Source of the DNA: an uncultured Eubacterium sp.
GTDB taxonomy: Bacteria > Bacillota > Clostridia > Lachnospirales > CAG-274
Length of the DNA: 30,378 nt
Direction: 5' to 3'
Assembly: GCA_900543365.1 (NCBI GenBank)
Contig: UQRG01000006.1
Coordinates: 1-30,378, forward strand
The notes below the pieces were generated by a model. That model searched no databases. It was not told the DNA's origin and saw only the letters and a list, made by a program, of their open reading frames with translations. A program made the position numbers and the translations under genes. This document shows positions 21,772-29,615 of this stretch, piece after piece; position 1 is the first letter of the stretch; every line of letters starts with the position of its first letter.

Positions 21772-22458
21772 CTAAGCACTAAAGTAATATCCAATACCTC
21801 TTTTAGTAATAATAAATCTAGGTTTACTTGGGTCATCTTCAATTTTTTCTCTTAGTCGCCTAATAGTTACATCAACAGCTCTAACATCACCAAAATATTC
21901 ATACCCCCATACTTTTTCAAGTAAAGTTTCTCTGTTGAATATTTGTGTTTTTTGAGTAGAAAGGAAAGAAAGAAGTTCAAATTCTCTCATTGTTAAATTA
22001 ATAATCTCGCCTCTTTTTTTAACTTCGTATCTATCAAAATCAATAGAAAGGTCACCAAAATTTTGTACATTACCATTTTCAGCAGGTATATCCTTAACTG
22101 TACTTCTCCTAAGATGAGCTTTAACTCTTGCAATAAGTTCTCTGTTGCCAAATGGTTTAGTAACATAGTCATCAGCACCCATTTCAAGACCAATAACCTT
22201 ATCTACTTCATCGGCTCTTGCTGTAAGCATAATGATAGGTACATTGCTTTTTTCTCTAAGTTTACGGCATACTTCATAACCATCCATTTTAGGCATCATA
22301 ATGTCTAACAAAACTAAGTCTGGGTTTTCTCTTAAAGCAAGTTCAAGACCGTCTTCTCCGTTTTCAGCAGTGATAACATCATACCCTTCTTTTTTTAGAT
22401 TATATGAAATTATATTTACAATGCTGGCTTCATCGTCAACAACTAATACCTTCGCCAT
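21772..22458 (-). CDS. walR: Response regulator, WalR-like (OmpR/PhoB family)
   Basis: This 228-residue DNA-binding regulator is phosphorylated by the adjacent kinase. The receiver domain has the acidic pocket VDDE (7-10), phospho-acceptor Asp52 in LVLLDIMMP and VTKPF with the conserved Lys. The winged-helix output domain contains LTMREFELL and VWGYEYFGDVRAVDVTIRRL, then IEDDPSKP and GIGYYF. These phrases are close to WalR (YycF). The start at 22458 (MAKVLVVDDE) is preferred: an in-frame ATG 15 bases upstream is part of the ribosome binding site ATGGAGGTG. It is first in a two-gene operon with walK, from the promoter at 22488-22516. Confidence 0.9.
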   Translation of the reverse strand: MAKVLVVDDEASIVNIISYNLKKEGYDVITAENGEDGLELALRENPDLVLLDIMMPKMDGYEVCRKLREKSNVPIIMLTARADEVDKVIGLEMGADDYVTKPFGNRELIARVKAHLRRSTVKDIPAENGNVQNFGDLSIDFDRYEVKKRGEIINLTMREFELLSFLSTQKTQIFNRETLLEKVWGYEYFGDVRAVDVTIRRLREKIEDDPSKPRFIITKRGIGYYFSA

Positions 22459-22487
22459 ACGAAACACCTCCATATATTTATATATTA

Positions 22488-22516
22488 ATTATAAGCAATT
22501 TTGTTGGATTTATCAA
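22488..22516 (-). promoter_or_regulatory. Promoter of walR-walK
   Basis: On the minus strand TTGATA (rc of 22511-22516) and TATAAT (rc of 22488-22493) are 17 bases apart, about 30 bases before the walR start. The opposite-facing cca promoter has its -35 box 7 bases away. Confidence 0.82.
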
Positions 22517-22523
22517 GTGTTGA

Positions 22524-22552
22524 TTGATATTATTAATTATTTGTGTTAATAT
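22524..22552 (+). promoter_or_regulatory. Promoter of cca and the dehydrogenase gene
   Basis: TTGATA (22524-22529) and TAATAT (22547-22552) have 17-base spacing, about 30 bases before the cca start. It is back to back with the walR promoter. Confidence 0.65.
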
Positions 22553-22582
22553 GATTATATATAAAATCAAAGGAGAAATATT

Positions 22583-23761
22583 ATGAAACTTCCGAAAAAT
22601 GTAGACTTCATTTTAAAGGAATTAAATAGAAATGGATACGAAGGATATATTGTTGGTGGCTGTGTAAGAGATTACTTAATGGGCAATGAGCCTCACGATT
22701 ATGATATAACAACTTCAGCTTTGCCAGATGAAGTTAAGAAGGTATTTCCTCATACAGTAGATACTGGTATTCAACACGGTACGGTTACAGTTGTTATAGA
22801 TAAAGTTGGTTATGAAATAACAACCTATAGAATTGATGGTGAGTATAAGGATAATAGACATCCTGAGGAAGTGATATTTACAGATAAACTATCTGGGGAT
22901 TTGTCTAGGAGAGATTTTACTGTGAATGCTATTGCTTATAATCCATTAAAGGGTTATGTAGACCTTTTTAATGGTAGAGAAGATATAGAGAAAAAAATAA
23001 TAAGAGGCGTTGGAGTACCAGCTAAAAGATTTCAAGAAGATGCTTTGAGGATGATGAGAGCTGTTAGATTCTCTGCACAGCTTGATTTTTCTATTGAAGA
23101 TATTACTTTAAAAGCATTAAAGGAAAATGCAGATTTAATTAAAAATATAAGTATTGAAAGAATAAGAGAAGAATTTTTTAAACTCTTACTGTCTAATCAT
23201 AATGAAAGACTTGATATACTTCTTAATTCTGGAATGACAGAATATTTCTTACCTGAAATACTTAATAGAAAATATGATTATATGAAAATTAATTTTCTAT
23301 CAAGGGATATTGTTGTTAGACTTTCTTATATTTTAAGCCATATTGAAAGTAAAAGTGTTAATAAAATAATGAAAAGGCTTAAAACAGATAATAAGACAGC
23401 TTCAGCTGTAACTAATATTGTTAAATATGTTAATTATAAAATAAATGACAGTTATTCTATGCGTAAACTTATTAATTTAGTTGGTGAAAATACATTAAAA
23501 CTTATTGAGGTTATTGGGGCATTAAATAATTCAGATATGATATTTGAAATAAATATGTATAATAGTGTTAAAAATGATTGTTGTACTTTAAAAAGTCTTG
23601 CTTTAACTGGTAATGATTTAATAAGTATTGGTATAAAGGGTAAAGAAATAGGAGAATTTTTAAATAAGGCTTTAGATTTGGTTATGAAAGAGCCAGATAA
23701 AAACAATAGAGAGGTACTTTTGAATATTATTAAGGAGGAATTTTTATGGCAACAGCTTTAA
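22583..23761 (+). CDS. cca: CCA-adding tRNA nucleotidyltransferase
   Basis: This 392-residue class II nucleotidyltransferase adds or repairs the 3' CCA end of tRNA. The catalytic head has G-G-C-V-R-D at 25-30, the metal-binding D39-Y-D41, then RRDFTVNAIAYN near 112-123 and EDALRMMRAVRFSAQLDF near 154-171. The C-terminal half is helical, less conserved and Asn/Lys-rich, as usual for the RNA-binding body. Being the only such gene here, it is likely a full CCA enzyme, but a C- or A-adding specialist cannot be excluded. AAAGGAG precedes the ATG. The next gene starts inside its last 16 bases. Confidence 0.92.
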   Translation: MKLPKNVDFILKELNRNGYEGYIVGGCVRDYLMGNEPHDYDITTSALPDEVKKVFPHTVDTGIQHGTVTVVIDKVGYEITTYRIDGEYKDNRHPEEVIFTDKLSGDLSRRDFTVNAIAYNPLKGYVDLFNGREDIEKKIIRGVGVPAKRFQEDALRMMRAVRFSAQLDFSIEDITLKALKENADLIKNISIERIREEFFKLLLSNHNERLDILLNSGMTEYFLPEILNRKYDYMKINFLSRDIVVRLSYILSHIESKSVNKIMKRLKTDNKTASAVTNIVKYVNYKINDSYSMRKLINLVGENTLKLIEVIGALNNSDMIFEINMYNSVKNDCCTLKSLALTGNDLISIGIKGKEIGEFLNKALDLVMKEPDKNNREVLLNIIKEEFLWQQL

Positions 23762-24495
23762 TAACAGGTGCTAGTGGTGGTATAGGCAAGGAAATGGCTA
23801 TTATACTTGGTAAAAAAGGTTACAATCTTATACTTGTTGCAAGAAATGAAGACAAGTTAAAGGAGGTTGCAGCTCAAATTAATACTCAAGTTACAATAAT
23901 TCCTTTGGATTTAAGCGAAAAAAGAAATTGCTTTAAACTACATTCTATGGCAAGAAATGTGGATATATTAATTAATAATGCTGGTTTTGGACTTTGGGGA
24001 GAATTTTATTATTCAAGTCTTAGGAAAGAGATGAATATGATTGACCTTAATGTAACAGCACTTCATATACTTACAAAGTTGTATTTAAGGGATTTTGTTA
24101 AGAAAAACAAGGGTTATATATTAAATGTTGCATCTCTTGCATCTTTTGCGTCTGGTCCTTTAATGTCAACATATTATGCTACAAAGGCTTATGTGTATAA
24201 ACTGACAACTGCTATAAATGAGGAATTAAGACAGAGAAAGTCAAAGGTTAATATTTCTGTGTTTTGCCCAGGACCTATTGACACAGAATTTAATAATAGG
24301 GCAAATGTAAGTTTTGCTATTAATCAAATGAAGGCTAATGATGCAGCAAAGAGAGCTTTAGTTGGTATGTTTCTAAAGAAAACTGTTATACTGCCAAGAT
24401 TTGCTGACTATGTAATGATGTTTGCTTGCAAATTTGCTCCATTGAGAGCATTGCTTTTTACTTGTTATCATATTCAAAAAGGTAAAAATTTGTAG
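23746..24495 (+). CDS. Short-chain dehydrogenase/reductase (SDR)
   Basis: This 249-residue cytoplasmic oxidoreductase has unknown substrate. The cofactor loop T7-G-A-S-G-G-I-G14 and R in LVARNEDKL suggest NADP(H). Next come NNAGFG, the catalytic Ser in NVASLAS and Y143-x-x-x-K147. The PGPIDTEF segment is typical of the DltE/YqjQ-like classical SDR group. It starts within the last 16 bases of cca, with AAGGAGG located inside the cca coding end, so both are co-translated. Confidence 0.88.
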   Translation: MATALITGASGGIGKEMAIILGKKGYNLILVARNEDKLKEVAAQINTQVTIIPLDLSEKRNCFKLHSMARNVDILINNAGFGLWGEFYYSSLRKEMNMIDLNVTALHILTKLYLRDFVKKNKGYILNVASLASFASGPLMSTYYATKAYVYKLTTAINEELRQRKSKVNISVFCPGPIDTEFNNRANVSFAINQMKANDAAKRALVGMFLKKTVILPRFADYVMMFACKFAPLRALLFTCYHIQKGKNL

Positions 24496-24523
24496 GTTAT
24501 ATTATTGTTATATTAAATAATTC

Positions 24524-24552
24524 TTGCAAAATCTAAGGAATAATGTTAAAAT
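24524..24552 (+). promoter_or_regulatory. Promoter of the YebC-family gene
   Basis: TTGCAA (24524-24529) and TAAAAT (24547-24552) are 17 bases apart, about 48 bases before the start codon. Confidence 0.65.
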
Positions 24553-24600
24553 AATGACAGTGCGATTTAATGAAAAACAATATAAATGGAGGTTGAAAGA

Positions 24601-25326
24601 ATGAGTGGACATTCTAAATTTGCTAATATTAAGCACAAAAAGGAAAAGAATGACGCTGCAAAGGGTAAAATCTTTACTGTAATTGGTAGAGAGCTTGCAG
24701 TTGCTGTAAAGGCAGGCGGCCCAGACCCAGATAACAACTCAAGATTAAGAGATGCTATTGCTAAAGCAAAAGCTAATAATATGCCTAACGATACTATTGA
24801 TAGAAGTATAAAAAAGGCAGCAGGTAACCTTGATGCAGTTAATTACGAGTCAATTACTTATGAGGGTTACGGTCCTAAGGGCGTAGCTGTCATTGTTGAG
24901 GTACTTACAGATAACAAAAACCGTTCAGCTGCAAATGTAAGAAGTGCATTTACTAAAGGCGGTGGCAATATGGGTACATCTGGTTGTGTAAGTTTTATGT
25001 TTGATGAAAAGGGTCAGATTATCATTGAAAAAGATGATGATATTGATGCTGAGGCTCTTGAAATGGTTGCTATTGAGGCTGGTGCTGAGGATATTTCTGA
25101 GGAAGAAGATAGCTTTGAAATTATTACAGCTCCAGATGATTTTTCTACTGTAAGAGAGGCTATTGAGGCTGCTGGTTTTGAAATGGCAGAGGCTGAAGTT
25201 TCAATGATTCCTCAGACATATACAGAGCTTACTGATGAAGATGATATTAAGAAAATGACAAAGCTTCTTGATATGCTTGATGACGATGATGATGTTAAGA
25301 ATGTATATCATAACTGGGACGAATAA
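24601..25326 (+). CDS. yebC: YebC/PmpR-family regulator
   Basis: This 241-residue protein belongs to a near-universal bacterial family. Members have been described as DNA-binding regulators and, more recently, as ribosome-associated factors helping translation of proline-rich stretches. Hallmarks are MSGHSKFANIKHKK at the start, RLRDAIAKAKANNMPNDTIDRSIKKA, YEGYGPKGVAVIVE and TKGGGNMGTSGCVSFMF. Length is typical. The start at 24601 is preferred; the in-frame ATG at 24586 is part of the ribosome binding site ATGGAGG. It is a single-gene unit with its own promoter, converging on the oxidoreductase genes. Confidence 0.95.
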   Translation: MSGHSKFANIKHKKEKNDAAKGKIFTVIGRELAVAVKAGGPDPDNNSRLRDAIAKAKANNMPNDTIDRSIKKAAGNLDAVNYESITYEGYGPKGVAVIVEVLTDNKNRSAANVRSAFTKGGGNMGTSGCVSFMFDEKGQIIIEKDDDIDAEALEMVAIEAGAEDISEEEDSFEIITAPDDFSTVREAIEAAGFEMAEAEVSMIPQTYTELTDEDDIKKMTKLLDMLDDDDDVKNVYHNWDE

Positions 25327-25374
25327 TAAATCTTTCTTTTATAGTATGTTTGGTGTGTTTAATTAAGTTACATT

Positions 25375-25410
25375 AAGTGAATAATCAAAAAGTTTTTTGA
25401 TTGTTTACTT
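25375..25410. other. Long hairpin downstream of yebC
   Basis: AAGTGAA (25375-25381) plus AATCAAAA (25383-25390) pair with TTTTGATT (25395-25402) plus TTTACTT (25404-25410), with one mismatch, one G-U pair and an AGTT loop. No T-tract follows on the plus strand. It may protect the yebC message end or act together with the next hairpin. Confidence 0.55.
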
Positions 25411-25435
25411 GATATATGAAATTTTTAAAGATATG

Positions 25436-25475
25436 TATAAGGGTGGTTAGCAAAATTTGCTTAATCACCCTTATA
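25436..25475. terminator. Shared terminator of convergent yebC and oxidoreductase genes
   Basis: TATAAGGGTG (25436-25445) pairs perfectly with CACCCTTATA (25466-25475), and the interior (GCAAA/TTTGC) also pairs. It lies between two converging genes and can serve both strands. Confidence 0.75.
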
Positions 25476-25495
25476 ATTTATAAAAAATTATACTC

Positions 25496-27694
25496 TTAAA
25501 TTTGATTATTTAATTCATTCCATTTTTTATCTACATTTTTTTGTATTATATTAACAATATCATTATATTTTTCTTTTGCTAAATGCTTTGTTCTGCCTAC
25601 AGCCTTTAAAAATTCTATAACCTCAATTTTATTTTTAGGCTTATAACTTACTTTAGTTATACCTCTTTCTATTTCATAAAGAGGAAAATAACAGCTATCA
25701 ACAGCTTTTCTTATTACATCTCGTTCATATTTAGGTTCATCTTGCCAGTTAAGAGGACAAGCAGAAATTGCCTTAATATAAGCTAGTCCATAGTTATCAG
25801 CATAATATTGTGCTTTTTTAGCCTTAACAATAAAGTCTTGAGGATTACTTTCAGCAACAGTTGCAATATAATTAATACCAGTTGCAGAAAAGAGTTTAGG
25901 TGTATCTTTGGGAAGATAAGGTTTACCTCTTTCTACAATACCAATGTGACTTGTGGCACTTTTAGCACCAAGAGGTGTAGTGTAACTATATTGATAGCCT
26001 GTGTTCATATATCCACCATTGTCATATTCAAATATAATCATATTGTGGTTCCTTGTTGCAGCAGCAAGAGCAGAGCCAAGACCAATATCCATACCACCAT
26101 CACCACTAACCATTATAAAAGTTATTTTACCTTGAGGAATTTCTCCTCTTCTTTGTCTTTCTTTGTAAGTCTCTAAAATACCACTTAATGTAGCAGCACC
26201 ATTTTGAAAAAGATTGTGCACATAATTAATATTGAAAGCAGTTGTTGGATAACCAGTAGTAACGACCATTCCGCAACCAGTGTGAAAGAGCATTACAACA
26301 TTACCTTCAATACCTTTTAATAAAAGATTGATATTAACTGGTATGCCACAGCCAGAGCAGGCACTATGACCGGCAACAAGTCTTTTTGGCATATTAGTAG
26401 CTTTTTTTATATTAATATTTTTAACAGTAACAAAACCATTGTTGTCTGTTACATCATAGTCCATTGATGAATTTACTTCTGTTACTGGTTCAAAATATTT
26501 TATAGTTTTATATTCACTACCTTTATAAATACCATAGTAATCAAAAGATTTAACATTAGAACTAAAGGAATTAATACCTAAATTGAGCATATATTCAGCA
26601 TCTTCAACATAAAATTCTTTGCCACCTAAGCCAAATACTCTTGTAATTACATTAGGTTTTATATTGTTTTCATAAAATGCAGATTTTATTTCTGTTGATA
26701 AATTTCCGCCTTCTCCGTAGGAATCTTGTCTGTCACCAATTACAACAACTTTTGCGTTTTTACAGGCATTGGCTATTTCTTTGTGGAAAAATGGTCTTAG
26801 AGCTCTTAATGTAATAGCACCAACTTTTATACCTTTGTTTCTCATATTGTCAACAGCTACTCTTGCAGTATCAAAGGCAGAACCCAGAACAATAAATATT
26901 ACATCGGCATCTTCACTTAGATATTTATTGATAATGTTGTAATTTCTGCCACTCAATTTATAGTAGGCTTCAAATTCGTTATTTATTTCTTTTTTTGCAT
27001 CTTCCATAGCAAGGCGTAGTTGATATTTGTTGTTTATAATATCAGGTTCGTTCATATAAGAACCTATTGTTACTGGATTGTTTACATCAATAGCAGTATA
27101 TTCAGCTTTATATTCACCAATATAATCTTTTACGGCATTGTCATCTTCAAATATTTTCATATTCTTTTTTTGATGACTTGTAAAAAATCCGTCATAAGCT
27201 ATTATTACTGGTAATTTAACTTTTTCTGCCACTTTTAGACCAATAATATTAAAGTCATATACTTCTTGATTGTCTTTTGCAAATAGTATAATCCAACCAG
27301 TATTTAATGCAAACATAATATCACTGTGGTCGCCTTTTATACAAAGAGGTGCTGAAACTGTACGGCAAGCAACATTCATTACCATAGGTACTCTGGTTCC
27401 TGACTGAACTGGTAGCTGTTCAAGAGCATATAAAAGACCATTAGCACTTGTTGCATTTATTACCCTTCCACCAGCTAAAGAACCGCCATAGCATATACCA
27501 GCAGCGGAATGTTCTCCCTCTGCGGCTATCATAACTGTGTCTAAGTCACCTTTACTTTTCATCAAGTCCATATCTTCTGCTATTTGAGTAGAGGGTGTAA
27601 TTGGGTAGTAGCCCATTAAGTGGTAGTTTATTTGTTTTGCAGATATAGCAGCAGCCTCATTGGCTGATTTAAAAACTGACTTTTGATTGTACAT
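25496..27694 (-). CDS. 2-oxoacid:ferredoxin oxidoreductase, fused alpha-beta subunit
   Basis: This 732-residue protein joins two subunits normally separate. Residues ~1-375 are the alpha part: GYYPITPSTQIAEDM, AAEGEHSAAGICYGGSLAGGR, VMNVACRTVSAP and the later domain with VIGDRQDSYGEGG. A linker of ~60 residues follows. The beta part (~437-732) has cluster cysteines C446/C449 (ACSGCG), C474 (TGCG) and C646 (SACPLNW). Its thiamine diphosphate motif is G531-D-G-G...N559, with YTTPLG after it. With the gamma-delta gene upstream it forms a complete enzyme decarboxylating a 2-oxoacid to an acyl-CoA with ferredoxin as acceptor, or the reverse. Pyruvate, 2-oxoisovalerate and similar acids are possible. 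GGAGG lies 5 bases before the ATG. Confidence 0.9.
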   Translation of the reverse strand: MYNQKSVFKSANEAAAISAKQINYHLMGYYPITPSTQIAEDMDLMKSKGDLDTVMIAAEGEHSAAGICYGGSLAGGRVINATSANGLLYALEQLPVQSGTRVPMVMNVACRTVSAPLCIKGDHSDIMFALNTGWIILFAKDNQEVYDFNIIGLKVAEKVKLPVIIAYDGFFTSHQKKNMKIFEDDNAVKDYIGEYKAEYTAIDVNNPVTIGSYMNEPDIINNKYQLRLAMEDAKKEINNEFEAYYKLSGRNYNIINKYLSEDADVIFIVLGSAFDTARVAVDNMRNKGIKVGAITLRALRPFFHKEIANACKNAKVVVIGDRQDSYGEGGNLSTEIKSAFYENNIKPNVITRVFGLGGKEFYVEDAEYMLNLGINSFSSNVKSFDYYGIYKGSEYKTIKYFEPVTEVNSSMDYDVTDNNGFVTVKNINIKKATNMPKRLVAGHSACSGCGIPVNINLLLKGIEGNVVMLFHTGCGMVVTTGYPTTAFNINYVHNLFQNGAATLSGILETYKERQRRGEIPQGKITFIMVSGDGGMDIGLGSALAAATRNHNMIIFEYDNGGYMNTGYQYSYTTPLGAKSATSHIGIVERGKPYLPKDTPKLFSATGINYIATVAESNPQDFIVKAKKAQYYADNYGLAYIKAISACPLNWQDEPKYERDVIRKAVDSCYFPLYEIERGITKVSYKPKNKIEVIEFLKAVGRTKHLAKEKYNDIVNIIQKNVDKKWNELNNQI

Positions 27695-27770
27695 AAAACC
27701 TCCATATATTAAGTAATATTAAGTTGAAATAATAAAAAAGTATATTATTAGTGATTGTATATATTGTTTA

Positions 27771-28757
27771 TTAATTGTTGTAGCTTTCACTATCAACCCA
27801 ACTATTTTCACCAATATTATTAAATTCAAAGTCCTTATTTAACAAATAAATATTACCTATATTATCGTAAAATTCGCCTTCTTTAACTGCTACAAGAGCT
27901 TTAGTAGGGCAAACTTCAACACATCTTAAGCAACCTTTACAATGATATAAATCCATACCCTTATTTACACCTTTGTCAAACTGAAAAACCATATCAGGGC
28001 AAGTTGTGTCACAAAGACCGCAATCAATACATTTTTCTCTTATAAAGTGAGGCAAAAATCCCTCTCTGCAGCCTTCTAAGTCGTTAGTAATAGAATTAGC
28101 AAAGGCATAATTTACACCACCAATAGGTCCGTTGTCATATCCTAATATTCTTTGAGTATCTTTATATTCAAGTGCTGGATTATTATTTTTAATTATTTTG
28201 TTTGTTACTTGATTATATCCGGCATCAATAGCTTTTAAATTCCCTTCTAGTTTGTCAGGATATTTTGTTCCTACGGTTTTTTTAACAACTTCTTTAGCAT
28301 AGTCAAGGGGTATAAAACCACTTGCTTTAATCATTGCTCCAAGCATAACAACATTGAGCCTTGCTCCTATTTTAACAGCAATATCCATTGCATCAATAAG
28401 CCATAAATTACAACTAGGTAAATTAAGACTTTCTACAACTTTATCAAAATTATTTTCGGTATTTATAACAACAGAAGTATTCTCTTTTATGCCAGCAAGG
28501 GTATTTTCTTTTTTTCCTAAAGACATTCTAAACAATGCCAGCAAATCTGGTTCTCTTACTGGTGCATTAATTCTGATTTCATTAGTAGAATATCTAACAT
28601 AGCTTTTAACTGGTGAGCCTCTTTTTTCAGAACCATAAGATGCAAAACTTTGTGATTCCATATTCATATATTCAGCACCTATTTCACCTAATAATTTTCC
28701 TATAAGGTTAGCACCAAAGCCACCTATGCTTTCTATTCTTATTTCATAATTTTCCAT
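27771..28757 (-). CDS. 2-oxoacid:ferredoxin oxidoreductase, fused gamma-delta subunit
   Basis: This 328-residue protein supplies the remaining two parts of the oxidoreductase. The gamma domain (~1-190) starts IRIESIGGFGANLIGKLL and has QSFASYGSEKRGSPVKSYVR, both typical. The C-terminal delta domain is a two-cluster ferredoxin: C243/246/249/253 in CIDCGLCDTTCP and C273/276/279/283 in CKGCLRCVEVCP. It passes electrons from the beta-subunit cluster to external ferredoxin. The start is the ATG at 28757, with the G-run AAAGGGGGG as ribosome binding site; an in-frame ATG at 28790 would lie inside the hairpin. It is the first of the two oxidoreductase genes, 76 bases before alpha-beta. Confidence 0.9.
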   Translation of the reverse strand: MENYEIRIESIGGFGANLIGKLLGEIGAEYMNMESQSFASYGSEKRGSPVKSYVRYSTNEIRINAPVREPDLLALFRMSLGKKENTLAGIKENTSVVINTENNFDKVVESLNLPSCNLWLIDAMDIAVKIGARLNVVMLGAMIKASGFIPLDYAKEVVKKTVGTKYPDKLEGNLKAIDAGYNQVTNKIIKNNNPALEYKDTQRILGYDNGPIGGVNYAFANSITNDLEGCREGFLPHFIREKCIDCGLCDTTCPDMVFQFDKGVNKGMDLYHCKGCLRCVEVCPTKALVAVKEGEFYDNIGNIYLLNKDFEFNNIGENSWVDSESYNN

Positions 28758-28758
28758 T

Positions 28759-28798
28759 AAAAAACCCCCCTTTTGTTGTAGTATTAACAAAAGGGAGG
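28759..28798 (-). terminator. Terminator whose 3' arm is the next gene's ribosome binding site
   Basis: On the minus strand CCTCCCTTTTGTT (rc of 28786-28798) pairs with AACAAAAGGGGGG (rc of 28765-28777) with one mismatch, followed by six T residues and the start codon of the gamma-delta gene. It separates the ModA-like gene from the oxidoreductase and hides the G-run ribosome binding site when folded. Confidence 0.75.
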
Positions 28799-28805
28799 TA
28801 AATTA

Positions 28806-29585
28806 TTAATTATCTGATATGTAAACATCAAAATCATAATTTGTAAAAACTTCGGCAGCCTCTGGAGAGTCAAGATAAGTTGCAAAGTCTTTGACACTAT
28901 CAGTAGGGTCTGTGCCGTCGTCAGTGTTTAAAACAGCTACAGAGTAAAGAACTTGGGAATTAAGGCTTTGGCTTGGTGCTAAAGTTATAATTTGCACTTT
29001 ATCAGCACAAGCAAGGGCATCAGTTTCAAAACAAACACCCACATCGCTTTTATTGTCAACAATATTTTGTACTACAGAAGGTGAATCATCACATTCAGTA
29101 GTTTTCATCGAAAGAACTTGTTTAAAAACATTTAGGTTAATAAATACTTCTCTTGCAAACGAACCTATAGGTTCGCTTTCTTTAGCCATAGCTATTGTTG
29201 ATGCTTCAGGCACAGTATCAAAGGATTTAACTGTTGTGTCATTGTCATAATTTTTAATAAGTACCATATTATTTTGTAATATAGGTGTTACATTTTCTTC
29301 TTTTAAAAATTCATCTTGAATAAGAGAATTAATTTGCTCTTTAGATGAAGGTATAAAAATATCACATTGTGACCCGTCTTCAATACGATTATAGAGAGAG
29401 TTTGTACCACCACTTACGATTTCAATATTAACTGGGTTATCTTTGTTGTAATTTTCAACTATTTCATTTAAAGCTGTTGTAAGACTTGAATCAGCAAAAA
29501 CTCTTATTTTGTTTTCGTCTATTTTATTTCCACAGCCACTTAATAAAAGTGTAAAGGTGCATACAAGACACAGTATTTTTTTCAT
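28806..29585 (-). CDS. ModA-like molybdate/tungstate-binding lipoprotein, orphan
   Basis: This 259-residue extracellular solute-binding lipoprotein has a signal sequence with lipobox L-L-L-S-G-C (Cys18) and resembles ModA proteins. IRVFADSSLTTALNEIVENY is followed by VSGGTNSLYNRIEDGSQCDIFIPSS, the usual first ligand-binding region. FDTVPEASTIAMAKESEPIGSFAREVF and DVGVCFETDA match later ligand loops. The ligand is inferred: molybdate, tungstate or a related oxyanion. No modB or modC is next to it. ATG at 29585 is preferred because AAAGGG lies about 9 bases upstream; a GTG at 29594 is too close to that site. It follows coaBC by 30 bases and ends before the hairpin at 28759. Confidence 0.82.
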   Translation of the reverse strand: MKKILCLVCTFTLLLSGCGNKIDENKIRVFADSSLTTALNEIVENYNKDNPVNIEIVSGGTNSLYNRIEDGSQCDIFIPSSKEQINSLIQDEFLKEENVTPILQNNMVLIKNYDNDTTVKSFDTVPEASTIAMAKESEPIGSFAREVFINLNVFKQVLSMKTTECDDSPSVVQNIVDNKSDVGVCFETDALACADKVQIITLAPSQSLNSQVLYSVAVLNTDDGTDPTDSVKDFATYLDSPEAAEVFTNYDFDVYISDN

Positions 29586-29615
29586 AAATTTCACCCTTTG
29601 TTTAACATATATTGT

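Noticed and set aside
22459..22473. ATG at 22473 as start of walR
   Set aside because: It coincides with the Shine-Dalgarno sequence of the proper start and adds residues absent from the family.
25808..26176. 122-codon open frame on the plus strand inside the alpha-beta oxidoreductase gene
   Set aside because: It lies wholly antisense to a clearly conserved gene, its product is Cys/Ser/Thr-rich without family features, and it has no ribosome binding site.
27695..27770. Terminator between the gamma-delta and alpha-beta genes
   Set aside because: Only AT pairing of weak stability (AATAAT/ATTATT) is possible. The two genes are more likely co-transcribed.
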